Part shown: positions 52,612 to 61,360 of the stretch, in pieces
How the letters are laid out: every line of letters begins with the position of its first letter
Position numbering within the stretch: position 1 is the stretch's first letter
Assembly: GCA_029213265.1 (NCBI GenBank)
Contig: JARGNG010000019.1
Span: 1-64,000 of the forward strand
Direction: 5' to 3'
From: Verrucomicrobiales bacterium
Lineage (GTDB): Bacteria > Verrucomicrobiota > Verrucomicrobiia > Verrucomicrobiales > DEV007
Length of the DNA: 64,000 nucleotides
Made by a program: the position numbers and the translations under genes
Notes under the pieces: model-generated
Databases searched by the model: none
What the model was told of the DNA's origin: nothing
Seen by the model: the letters and a program-made list of their open reading frames with translations, nothing else

Positions 52612-53550
52612 CTATTGCGAAATCTTCTCCGATTCGAGAAGACCGATTACAGCCCACGCCGTGCCCCAGAAATTGGAGACCCGGGTCGACTCTGCCCGAT
52701 CCTTGGTGCTGAGCGTTTCCCAATACCCCTCTTCGGTCTGGGAAGTAAGAAGGTAGTTTCGAGCGCGTTCGACCCTCCCGGAATTTTTCTTCACTTCGTT
52801 TGCGCGCGCCAGCGCAAACAGAGCTTGTCCGGTACCTGTCGGGCTGCTTTTCTCTCCGTCGATCCAGCTCCATCCGCCGTCCTCGTTTTGTCGGGAAAGC
52901 AGCGCCTGGATCGACTCTGGACTTCCTTTAAGCACAACATTCATGGCATACCACTCATTGGCTTTTGCTTTACCGGGCGGGCCGGTTGGTGCTTTCGGCC
53001 CGTTCTCGTCGGCGCTCAGTGCTGCCAGCATCCACTGGTTGGAAACCCACTGGGTCTCCTCCTTCGGGCGATCCTGCATGGGCAGTTGACCTCCCGGCTT
53101 CCAGTTTCCATCCTGGCCCTGATTCGAACGAACAATATCAAGCAGCGAGGCTTTCGTTTCTTCCGGAACGAAAGCGGCGGAAGCAGACAGCAGAAGTTGA
53201 CTGACGCCCTCCACGTTGCGATCACCGCGGACCGCATCCGGATCGGGTATTTCCTCCGGTTTTTTCGGGTCGGGTGGAATCGGGGACAGGAAGAAGTCGC
53301 GGACAAACTGGCGCTGTTTCTTCAGCGACACTTCATCTACCTCGTAGCCAGCCTCCAAAGCGAGATCTTTGGCCCAGATCAGAAAGGTGGAATGGTGGCA
53401 GGAGGTGCACTTTTTCTTCTCAATCCACCAGTTTCCTTCTTCCTCCAGATAAGGGAGTGCGCGCTCAATGGACCGGCTCGTCGCATCCTCCGTGAGAGCA
53501 GAAAAAGCCATCACCTGAAAGACAATCAAGGTGATCAGAAGAAATCTCAT
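52612..53550 (-). CDS. Secreted CxxCH protein with squalene-cyclase-like alpha repeats
   Basis: 312 aa with a signal peptide (MRFLLITLIVFQVMAFS). One c-type heme motif CTSCHH near residue 48, then repeats of the (alpha/alpha) barrel type seen in terpene cyclases and prenyltransferases (QGQDGNWKPG, QNEDGGWSW and TEEGYWETL, each a QxxxGxW-like unit). No DDTA/DxDD catalytic Asp motif, so cyclase activity is unlikely. Heme attachment is possible but unverified. Convergent with the FecR-like gene. Confidence 0.72.
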   Translation of the reverse strand: MRFLLITLIVFQVMAFSALTEDATSRSIERALPYLEEEGNWWIEKKKCTSCHHSTFLIWAKDLALEAGYEVDEVSLKKQRQFVRDFFLSPIPPDPKKPEEIPDPDAVRGDRNVEGVSQLLLSASAAFVPEETKASLLDIVRSNQGQDGNWKPGGQLPMQDRPKEETQWVSNQWMLAALSADENGPKAPTGPPGKAKANEWYAMNVVLKGSPESIQALLSRQNEDGGWSWIDGEKSSPTGTGQALFALARANEVKKNSGRVERARNYLLTSQTEEGYWETLSTKDRAESTRVSNFWGTAWAVIGLLESEKISQ

Positions 53551-53593
53551 ACCAACAGTCTATCATGAGCCCTTGCAGGCCCGCATGGCGTTA

Positions 53594-53857
53594 TCAGGAG
53601 GCAACGAGCGCTCTCAGGTATCGAACGGCAGCCACCGCCGCGATGCCTCCGAGGGTCCCATAGATCGACAGGAAAGTAATTTGAGTCGTCTTTGAAAGCG
53701 GTTCGAAGGAGGCAAGGAATCCGAAGGTGGCTGCAGCCAGGACGACAAGGGAAACCAGCAATCCGGCAATCTGGCCTGCGATTCTACCCCGATAGAAAAT
53801 GGCGAGGACGAGAAGAAGGAGGAAAATGGAGACAGGGAGGAGGAGAAGCGCATTCAT
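53594..53857 (-). CDS. Small three-helix membrane protein
   Basis: 87 aa, nearly all hydrophobic: three segments (LLPVSIFLLLLVLAIFY, IAGLLVSLVVLAAATFGFLA, FLSIYGTLGGIAAVAAVRYL). Not recognised. The reading is clean and ends 43 nt upstream of the CxxCH protein gene on the same strand, so they may be transcribed together. Confidence 0.55.
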   Translation of the reverse strand: MNALLLLPVSIFLLLLVLAIFYRGRIAGQIAGLLVSLVVLAAATFGFLASFEPLSKTTQITFLSIYGTLGGIAAVAAVRYLRALVAS

Positions 53858-54009
53858 CGTAGACTTACATTCACCGGGATCGGCCTCCGGGAAAATCGAT
53901 TTGAGGAGGGGTTTGCATCAATCGAATTGATGAGCTTCTCCATCAGGTTCTGAAACCCTCCCTCTCTACGCCATTGCCGGGAAACCGGAAATCGAGTCTC
54001 ATCACGGGA

Positions 54010-57000
54010 ATGATCCCGCCCCGACTCCTCCAAACGGCTGCAAAGTTTACCTGCTCGCTGGTTCTCGTTTCGTCGACTTTTTTACTTCCGGTTTCTGCCG
54101 CGCCCTTTCTCATCGAAAACGGCGAAGCCCGTGCCGAGATCGTGATCGCGGAAACCCCGAAACGCTCAGCCCGTCTCGCGGCCGCTGACCTCCAACTCTA
54201 TCTCAAAAAAATCTCCGGTGCCCGCCTGCCCATCGTCATCCATCCGACTCCGGATGTGCCTCTGCAAATCTACGTGGGCGAAAGCTCCCATGCCGCAAAG
54301 CTCAGTGTTAGTCCTGATGGCCTTGCAGCGGGAGCCTACCGAATCGTTTCGGGTGAAAGCTGGCTCGCCCTGATCGGAGACGACACCGACTTCGTTCCCG
54401 TCGAGCCCTGGGCCCGCAACAACAGCGATCGCGTCAGTGGAAAGCTGCAGGCCGAATGGGAGAAGCTGGCCGGCTATCCCTGGGGGGTTCCGAATGGCGG
54501 GATGTACAAGCACAGGCAGCGCCTCGCTCCTGAACTCGGTCTTCCGGATGGCGTCGAACCTGCCGGGGACGAGGTTTTTGAAGTCTGGAACTTCGATGAG
54601 CGGGGCTCCTACAACGCGGTTTGTGGCTTCCTCCGCGATCTCGGGGTGCGCTGGTATCTCCCCGGCGAAATTGGAGAGGTAGTTCCCGGGATGAAGTCCG
54701 TCCCCCTCCCGAAAGTCGACAAGATCGTCGAGCCCGATTTTCCGGTCCGCCAGTTCAACGTCCGGTGGAGCACCGCGAACGATGAGACGATGTTCTGGAT
54801 GATGCGACTCGGGATCCGCCAGCCCTATGGCCTCATGATTGCTCACGGGATGGACAACATGACTCATACCGACGCTATTCTTACGAGGCACCCGGACTGG
54901 TTTGCTCTCTTTGGTGGTAAAAGGGACAACGCGCCCGGAGAACGCCTCAATCACCTCTGCTACTCGAACAGGGAGCTGTTCGATCATACGGTTCGCTGGG
55001 CCCGGGCCCAGTTCGATATCTATGACTACACTTCGGTATCGATCATGCCTCCCGACGCCTACATCGCGATCTGCCAGTGTGATCTTTGCGAAGGGAAAGA
55101 TGTCCCGGAAATGGGAAGCCGCGGCAAGCTGTCGAATCATGTCTGGGATTTCGTCAACCGGGTCGCCGTCGAAGTCGGCAAAACCCATCCTGACAAAAAG
55201 ATTCTCTGCTGTGCTTACGGAGCGAATACGAATCCGCCGACTAACATTACCAAGTTGGAGCCGAATGTTCAGGTCATGATCGTGGGAGGTCGCCGGCCGC
55301 GAAACACCCTGCCCGAACAGCGCGAGGAGATTCAGAAACTCCGTGCCGGATGGCTTACGAAAACCGACAACCCGCTGATGGTTTTTGAGAACTATCCCTT
55401 TACTGATCGGGGTTGGTATCTTCCGGCCTTCACCGCAAAGGCAATCGGAGAAAGCATCAATGCCACCAAAGAAATCTCCTCGGGAGAAGACATCTGGCTG
55501 AGTATGTCGCGCGATTTTGATACCGAAGGAATCGGGTTCAATCACTTCCAGGTCTACTTCACGGCGAGGATGTACTGGGGAGGAAAGCAGCAGGACCCGG
55601 TCGCGATGCTCGATGAATACTGTCGCCGGTTCTATGGCCCCGCGTCCAGCGAGATGAAGGCATTCTTCGAATACTGTGAGCCGAACTGGCAATCCATGGA
55701 AACGGAAGTGGAGCCGGTCACCAGGGCCCTCGAGCTTTTCTCCGCAGCGAAACGCAAGGTCGGCGAAGATTCCGTCTACGGAAAACGAATGGCCCTGATC
55801 GATGACTTTCTCGAAGACCTGCGGAGCAAGTCGGAACTGCTCAGTCAGAAACGCGGCCCCGTTTCGAAACTGCGCACGGTCTGGGAGCCGAAGGAACCCA
55901 TCGTCATCGATGGCAAACTCGACGAATCCTACTGGCGCGAGGTTCCTGCGTCTTCGACCGGACGCCTGCGCGAGTTGCAGACGGGGCGTATTCCCACTTT
56001 CGGAACACAGATCATGGCGGCCTGGGATCGCAGCGGAAGCAACCTCTACCTGGCCATTCGTTGTGAGGAGAACCCCGGGGAGGAGCTGAATATTGCGACC
56101 ACGGAAAAGGAGGATCCCTCGATCTGGTATGGGGATGCCATCGAAATCCATCTCGATACCGATGCGCATCGCTACTACCAGATAGCGGTGAATCCGGCCG
56201 GGGCTCTCGTTGATCTCGACCGGGGAGCGGACCGGAACAGCTGGTTTCGCTGGGAGTCGCAGGCCGAGGTCGCGACGCAGGTAGCGGGGGATCATTGGAC
56301 CGTGGAAATCCGCATTCCGGTGACGGAAGACGAAAATGATCCCCTCAATCAGGTCGTGGGGAGGAAGCCGTCCCAGAGTCTGCCCTGGCATTTCAATATC
56401 TGCCGCCAGCGAATCCGGGAAAACGGCTCGGAGCATTCGGCCTTTTCTCCGACCGGGACGGCAGGATTCCACGAGCCGATGAAGTTCGCCCACTTCTACG
56501 ACGGGCGTTCCCATCCGTTTGATGTCGACCCGACCGTTTCCGATTACCTGATCGAAAGAAGCAAGGCCGATGCTCTCCAGCGCGGCCGAAAGACGAGCGA
56601 AGCCCTCGAAGCCTGGATTGCCCTTTCCCGGACCGAAGGCCTGACAGAGTTGCAAAAATCAGACGCTCTCTCGCAGGCAGTCCTTTGTGCGCGACAGCTG
56701 AAAGACGAAGCGCAGGCGAATGACCTTGCTGAGAAAATTTCCGTCGAATCGATTCGAAAGGCCGTACAAATGGAGACCCTTCTCGCGTCGCGTAAATGGG
56801 AAGAACTGCTTGAGCAATTCGGAGCCGAGGACATCGCCAGCTGGCCCTTCCCGCAAATCGGAGCCGGTGCCTACGCTCGCGGTCGTGCTGCCTACGCGGC
56901 GAAGAAGGGAGAGCTGGCGGAAGCCGACTATCTCCTCGCTCTTCCCTTTGTGGCGGACCCGCGTGTTCGCCTTGGCCTGCTTCGATCGATCGCTCACAAC

Positions 57001-57354
57001 CGGGAAATGTTTCTCGGCGACGATCCGGGAGCACTGGAATTCTATCGGCGCATTACAGAGGGAAACAAGAGTGGCGGAGCTGACTACTACTACGGCCTCC
57101 AGGGCGCTGCCAGAATCCTAACACGGCAAGAAGACTACGACGAGGCTCTCGCGGTTTTCGATCGGATCGACTTCGGGAAAACCCAGGGATCGTGGCGCAG
57201 TTCACTGCGACTTTCCCGCGCCGACGTACTGGCTGCCGCGGGGAAAGCAGTGGAGGCCCGAAAAGACCTTGAGGCGGTGCTCGCGGACGATCAGGCACAG
57301 GCCTCCGTCAAAGACCGGGCCTCCATCGCGCTGGAGGAGCTGGCCGGGAAGTAG
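54010..57354 (+). CDS. Secreted DUF4838 protein with CBM9-like carbohydrate-binding domain
   Basis: 1114 aa after the ATG at 54010 (a TTG at 53974 adds 12 residues). Signal region LVLVSSTFLLPVSAA, an N-terminal GH-like auxiliary domain (ARLAAADLQLYLKKISGA), DUF4838 (about 150-560; TIM-barrel type, with WARAQFDIYDYTSVSIMPPD and CQCDLC), a CBM9-like domain (about 640-850, IVIDGKLDESYW ... WYGDAIEIHLDTD) and C-terminal helical repeats of TPR type (about 880-1110). Predicted polysaccharide-active surface protein; the substrate is not clear. It lies alone, 137 nt before the DUF1501 gene. Confidence 0.82.
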   Translation: MIPPRLLQTAAKFTCSLVLVSSTFLLPVSAAPFLIENGEARAEIVIAETPKRSARLAAADLQLYLKKISGARLPIVIHPTPDVPLQIYVGESSHAAKLSVSPDGLAAGAYRIVSGESWLALIGDDTDFVPVEPWARNNSDRVSGKLQAEWEKLAGYPWGVPNGGMYKHRQRLAPELGLPDGVEPAGDEVFEVWNFDERGSYNAVCGFLRDLGVRWYLPGEIGEVVPGMKSVPLPKVDKIVEPDFPVRQFNVRWSTANDETMFWMMRLGIRQPYGLMIAHGMDNMTHTDAILTRHPDWFALFGGKRDNAPGERLNHLCYSNRELFDHTVRWARAQFDIYDYTSVSIMPPDAYIAICQCDLCEGKDVPEMGSRGKLSNHVWDFVNRVAVEVGKTHPDKKILCCAYGANTNPPTNITKLEPNVQVMIVGGRRPRNTLPEQREEIQKLRAGWLTKTDNPLMVFENYPFTDRGWYLPAFTAKAIGESINATKEISSGEDIWLSMSRDFDTEGIGFNHFQVYFTARMYWGGKQQDPVAMLDEYCRRFYGPASSEMKAFFEYCEPNWQSMETEVEPVTRALELFSAAKRKVGEDSVYGKRMALIDDFLEDLRSKSELLSQKRGPVSKLRTVWEPKEPIVIDGKLDESYWREVPASSTGRLRELQTGRIPTFGTQIMAAWDRSGSNLYLAIRCEENPGEELNIATTEKEDPSIWYGDAIEIHLDTDAHRYYQIAVNPAGALVDLDRGADRNSWFRWESQAEVATQVAGDHWTVEIRIPVTEDENDPLNQVVGRKPSQSLPWHFNICRQRIRENGSEHSAFSPTGTAGFHEPMKFAHFYDGRSHPFDVDPTVSDYLIERSKADALQRGRKTSEALEAWIALSRTEGLTELQKSDALSQAVLCARQLKDEAQANDLAEKISVESIRKAVQMETLLASRKWEELLEQFGAEDIASWPFPQIGAGAYARGRAAYAAKKGELAEADYLLALPFVADPRVRLGLLRSIAHNREMFLGDDPGALEFYRRITEGNKSGGADYYYGLQGAARILTRQEDYDEALAVFDRIDFGKTQGSWRSSLRLSRADVLAAAGKAVEARKDLEAVLADDQAQASVKDRASIALEELAGK

Positions 57355-57378
57355 CCCCTTTCTATCCCGGCAGGGCCT

Positions 57379-57409
57379 AACAGGGTTTCCTCACCAACCC
57401 AACCCTGTT
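57379..57409. promoter_or_regulatory. 9-bp perfect inverted repeat before the DUF1501 gene
   Basis: AACAGGGTT (57379-57387) and AACCCTGTT (57401-57409) with a 13-nt centre. Overlapping it, CCAAC and GTTGG could form a competing shorter stem. An isolated T8 run follows only at about 57431, so it is not a classical terminator. It could be an operator or an mRNA hairpin. Confidence 0.4.
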
Positions 57410-57491
57410 GGACCGTCGAACGAGCGTGATATTTTTTTTCTTTTCCTGCTAAGCTTTGTGCATCCCGTGCATTTCTTTGCAAACCCGACCT

Positions 57492-58862
57492 ATGAAAGCA
57501 ACCGGCTGCCCCCGTTTTCAACAATCTCTCCGCTACTCCCGTCGCGATGCCTTGCGAGTCGGTTCGCTTGGAACGCTCGGGCTTTCCCTCGGTCAACTTC
57601 TCCGACTCGAAGCCGCCCAGAAAAATTTCGAGAGCCAACCGGGAACGGCAAAGAGCGTCATTCAGATCATTCTCCCCGGCGGAATTGCCGCCCAGGAAAC
57701 CTGGAACCCCAAGCCGGAAGCACCTCTCGAATACCGCGGGCCTTTTGGGTTTCAGAAAACTCCTCTTCCCGGAATTGTTCTCGGGGAAGTGCTGCCCCGC
57801 CTCGCCGGAATGGCTGATCAACTGACTGTGGTGAGGTCTGTGGTTGGAAATATTCCCGATCACGGACTCGCCACCTACAACATGATTACCGGCCAGAAGC
57901 CAAGCCAGGCGATCAAGCATCCTTCGGTCGGTTCCGTGGTGAATCACGAATTCGGACCCCGTAACGGACTCCCCGGATATATCGGGATGCCGACTCTGGA
58001 AAATGTAAGCGGTTCCGGAACGGGCTACCTCAGCGATGCCTATGGAGCCTTCTCAACCGGGGGCGATCCGGCAGTGGGCGATGCTTTTGAGGTTCGTGAT
58101 TTGCGTCTTCCCAACGGGGTCGATCTGGAGACCTTTGAGAAGCGAAAAAATGTTCGTGACCTGGTGAACGAGCAGTTCCGAAAACTCGAGGCGAACCCGG
58201 CTCCGCTTGAGACGATGGATTCCTACTACAACCAGGCTTACACCATGATTTCTTCGGATGCGGTCCGCAATGCGTTCGACATGTCGCAGGAATCAGCGGC
58301 GACGCGGGAACGCTACGGAATGGGGAAATACCTGGAGCGGGTCACCTACGGAAAATCATTCGGATCGGAGGCGGGAGGCCGAATGCTTCTCGCGCGAAGG
58401 CTCGTCGAAGCGGGGGCGCGTTTTGTTTCCCTCCAGTATGGGTCGTGGGATGATCACGTTCGACTTCGTGAGTCGTATCAGCTGCAGATGCCGGCCTTCG
58501 ATCATGCCCTTGCCGCGTTGATTCAGGATCTCGACGAGCGGGGCTTGCTCGACAGCACTCTCATCTGGGTGGCCTCGGAGTTCGGACGCACTCCGAAGAT
58601 CAACGCCTCGGCGGGAAGAGATCACTGGTCGCGGGTTTTCTCCATGGCCATGGCCGGAGGGGGTTTGAACCGGGGCCTCTTTTATGGAGACAGCGACGCC
58701 ACTTCGAGTGAGCCCTCGAAAGATGCCGTGCCTCTCTGCGATCTTCATTCCACGATCTACCAACTGATGGGGATCAATTCACAGAAGGAACTGATGGCTC
58801 CCGGGGAACGACCCATCGAAATCGTTGATGACGGAAAACCGGTCGAGGATCTCATTGCCTAG
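57492..58862 (+). CDS. DUF1501 protein (Tat-exported, sulfatase-like fold)
   Basis: 456 aa after the ATG at 57492. The N-terminus has a twin-arginine-like signal (SRRDALRVGSLGTLGLSLGQLL). The DUF1501 core shows WNPKPEAPLEYRGPFG, VRSVVGNIPDHGLATYNM, LLARRLVEAGARFVSLQYGSWDDH and VASEFGRTPKIN...RDHW, metal-ligand-like patterns shared with sulfatase/alkaline-phosphatase folds. Regularly found beside DUF1549/DUF1553 genes, as here. Biochemical function unproven. Confidence 0.85.
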   Translation: MKATGCPRFQQSLRYSRRDALRVGSLGTLGLSLGQLLRLEAAQKNFESQPGTAKSVIQIILPGGIAAQETWNPKPEAPLEYRGPFGFQKTPLPGIVLGEVLPRLAGMADQLTVVRSVVGNIPDHGLATYNMITGQKPSQAIKHPSVGSVVNHEFGPRNGLPGYIGMPTLENVSGSGTGYLSDAYGAFSTGGDPAVGDAFEVRDLRLPNGVDLETFEKRKNVRDLVNEQFRKLEANPAPLETMDSYYNQAYTMISSDAVRNAFDMSQESAATRERYGMGKYLERVTYGKSFGSEAGGRMLLARRLVEAGARFVSLQYGSWDDHVRLRESYQLQMPAFDHALAALIQDLDERGLLDSTLIWVASEFGRTPKINASAGRDHWSRVFSMAMAGGGLNRGLFYGDSDATSSEPSKDAVPLCDLHSTIYQLMGINSQKELMAPGERPIEIVDDGKPVEDLIA

Positions 58863-58879
58863 CCTTTGCCCTCGTTCCT

Positions 58880-61357
58880 ATGCGTGGTTTTCTACTTTTC
58901 TGTCTGGTGTTGCAGTTCCCGGTTTGGGTCACAGCCAACAACGAATACACGGTCCTTCGCGTACTTCCGCAAATTGCCCAACAGGGTACGGAAGTCGAAG
59001 TGTCGATTAACGGCCACGAACTCGAAACGGCCAGCGAAGTTCTTTTCTATCGTCCCGGGATTTCCTGCCTCGAGATTCGAAACGTTTCCGAGTATCCGAA
59101 AAATGGAAGAATGGAAAAAGCGGAGCCGGGGCAGGCGATCGCACTTCGATTTCGGGTCGCCTCCGATGCCGCGATCGGAGAATATTTCTTTCGGATTCGA
59201 ACGGAAAAAAAGCTATCGGAACTTCTCAGTTTCTGGGTCACGCCATTTCCCGTCGTGGATGAGGTCGATCCCTTTTCCCCGGTCAATGATACTCCGGAAA
59301 CGGCCCAGCCTGTGCCTCTCAACAGCACGATCGTCGGATATCAGCCAGCCGGGCCGCCGAACGACTTGGATCACTATTCCGTTACCCTGACTAAGGGGCA
59401 GCTCTGCACCGCGCAAATTCTCAGCGCCCGTCTCGGGACTCATCATTACGGTGGCCTGACCGACATGTCGATCGAGGTCATCTCCCCCTCCTTCAAGCGG
59501 GTCGCCCGCTGTGACGACTCTCCACTTCTCTCCCAGGATCCGGTGGTCTCCTTTCGCGCCCCGGAAACAGGCGACTATGTCATTCGAGTGGGACAGCAGA
59601 TGGATTATGAAACTCTCGTCCGGCACTATGCCCTCCATCTGGGCGAATTTCCCCGGCCCGCCGTGACCTATCCTCTCGGAGGACAGGCCGGCGAACAGCT
59701 CAAGCTCGAAGTCTTCTACGAAGATGGAACGAGGGAAGTGATTCCGGCAAAGTTGCCGGAGAAAGTCGGGGACTACGAAGCGGCTCTCGTCGAGCTCCCG
59801 ACAGTTTCTGATTTCCCCGGGCCTCTTCCGGCCCCGAATCTTCTCAAAGTCGCTGACTTCCCCAACGTGTTTGAGCAGGACGGACCGACGACCGAGGAGA
59901 GTGCGCAAATCATCGGACGTGAGCTGCCGGTGGCTCTGAACGGAATTATCAAAGAGGAAGGTGAGCGCGACTGGTTTCGTTTTTCCGCAAAGAAGGGGGA
60001 ACGATATCGGATTCGTGCCTACAGCCGCACGCTGGGTTCGAAGCTCGATCCTTTCATCTGGATCCGGCCCGCCGAGGGAACCGAAAGCAAGCGTACCTAC
60101 GAGGAAGATGATTCCCTCTGGGATGGACATGACTGGGAGGGGCATCACTACCGCCATCAGGTCAAGGACCGCCTCGATCCTGTTTTTCTTTTCGAACCCG
60201 ATGCAGACGGTGAGTATGTATTGGGGGTAGGGGACACGCGGCGCGAATGGGGCGAAGACTACATCTACCGGATCGAGATCCAGCCCCATCGTGATTCGAT
60301 CTTTTCCTACTTTCCCGATTATCCCTCCCAGAGTGATATCACTCGCGACGTGGTCGGAATCCACCGCGGCTCCACCCTTTCCCGTCCTGTCGCCATACAA
60401 AACGGTTTGGGTTCGGAGTATGACGGTCCCGTTCAGCTCGAAGCGAAGGGGCTTCCGAAAGGAGTGACCTTTCACTGTCCTGTCTTTACCCGGAATGACC
60501 CGGTCATTCTGACCACTTTCACGGCAAGGGCCGATGCCGGTCTGAGCGCTTCTCTTGTCGAACTGATCCCCCGGGCCCTGGAACCCGGTGTTGATCTCGG
60601 TGGCGCCTTCGCCCAGACGACCGGAGCGACCGCCCGCCGTGGTGGCTACAACATGGTATTCAACAAGACCCGTTTCGCGGCAGTCGCCGTACTCGAAGAA
60701 GCTCCTTTCTCACTCCGTCTCGAGCAGCCGAAGGTCGCCCTCGCAAAGAACGCAGAACTGGAATTGGAGGTCAGCGTGCAACGAAGGGGGGATTTCAAAG
60801 GCGCGGTCTATCTTGAAATGGAATGGCTCCCGCCCGGAGTTACGAAGCAGCCCCCTCTCATTATTCCCGGGGGAGAAACACTTGGTCGCTACAAGCTTTC
60901 GGCTACGAATCAGGCAAGAGACGGAAGCTATGAACTCACGATCGCCGGACGCGAAAACGAGGGCGGGCTTCCGCGAACCGGGGTTGGCTTTCACTACGTG
61001 GCGGCCCCGCCGGTCACGATCGAGGTTTCCGATCCCTATCTCACGATCGAACTCGAGCGATCCGCTGCCGAGCAGGGAAAGCGGGGAGTTTTAACGGGCA
61101 GGATCCATCACCTTCGCGATCTCCCCGGAAACGCGACGGCGACGCTTCTCCGTCTTCCCACGGGAGTTACCCTGGTCAAGGAGGCCATCATCAAACCGGG
61201 AGACGAAACCGTAGCCTTTGAAATCGAGATCGCCGGCGATGCACTTGTCGGACAGTACAAAGAGATCGCCTGCGACATCGCAATCACGGACGCAGGCCAG
61301 AAGATTCACCAGCAGACCGGCGCCGGTGTTCTGCGGATCGATGAAGCGCGGAACTGA
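58880..61357 (+). CDS. Secreted protein with PPC (pre-peptidase C-terminal) domains
   Basis: 825 aa, signal MRGFLLFCLVLQFPVWVTA. Repeated beta-domains: an N-terminal Ig-like domain (TVLRVLPQIAQQGTEVEVSINGHEL), a PPC domain (NDLDHYSVTLTKGQL near 155-240), a second PPC (about 345-460, ERDWFRFSAKKGERYRIRAY) and further Ig-like sheets to the C-terminus. Starts 17 nt after the DUF1501 stop and is followed after 3 nt by the DUF1549 gene, so the three form one transcript. Probable binding or structural partner of the DUF1501/DUF1549 proteins. Confidence 0.82.
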   Translation: MRGFLLFCLVLQFPVWVTANNEYTVLRVLPQIAQQGTEVEVSINGHELETASEVLFYRPGISCLEIRNVSEYPKNGRMEKAEPGQAIALRFRVASDAAIGEYFFRIRTEKKLSELLSFWVTPFPVVDEVDPFSPVNDTPETAQPVPLNSTIVGYQPAGPPNDLDHYSVTLTKGQLCTAQILSARLGTHHYGGLTDMSIEVISPSFKRVARCDDSPLLSQDPVVSFRAPETGDYVIRVGQQMDYETLVRHYALHLGEFPRPAVTYPLGGQAGEQLKLEVFYEDGTREVIPAKLPEKVGDYEAALVELPTVSDFPGPLPAPNLLKVADFPNVFEQDGPTTEESAQIIGRELPVALNGIIKEEGERDWFRFSAKKGERYRIRAYSRTLGSKLDPFIWIRPAEGTESKRTYEEDDSLWDGHDWEGHHYRHQVKDRLDPVFLFEPDADGEYVLGVGDTRREWGEDYIYRIEIQPHRDSIFSYFPDYPSQSDITRDVVGIHRGSTLSRPVAIQNGLGSEYDGPVQLEAKGLPKGVTFHCPVFTRNDPVILTTFTARADAGLSASLVELIPRALEPGVDLGGAFAQTTGATARRGGYNMVFNKTRFAAVAVLEEAPFSLRLEQPKVALAKNAELELEVSVQRRGDFKGAVYLEMEWLPPGVTKQPPLIIPGGETLGRYKLSATNQARDGSYELTIAGRENEGGLPRTGVGFHYVAAPPVTIEVSDPYLTIELERSAAEQGKRGVLTGRIHHLRDLPGNATATLLRLPTGVTLVKEAIIKPGDETVAFEIEIAGDALVGQYKEIACDIAITDAGQKIHQQTGAGVLRIDEARN

Positions 61358-61360
61358 CTC

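Noticed and set aside
54166-56655. 829-codon open frame on the minus strand
   Set aside because: Lies opposite the DUF4838 gene, has no family signature and its composition follows the codon pattern of the real gene.
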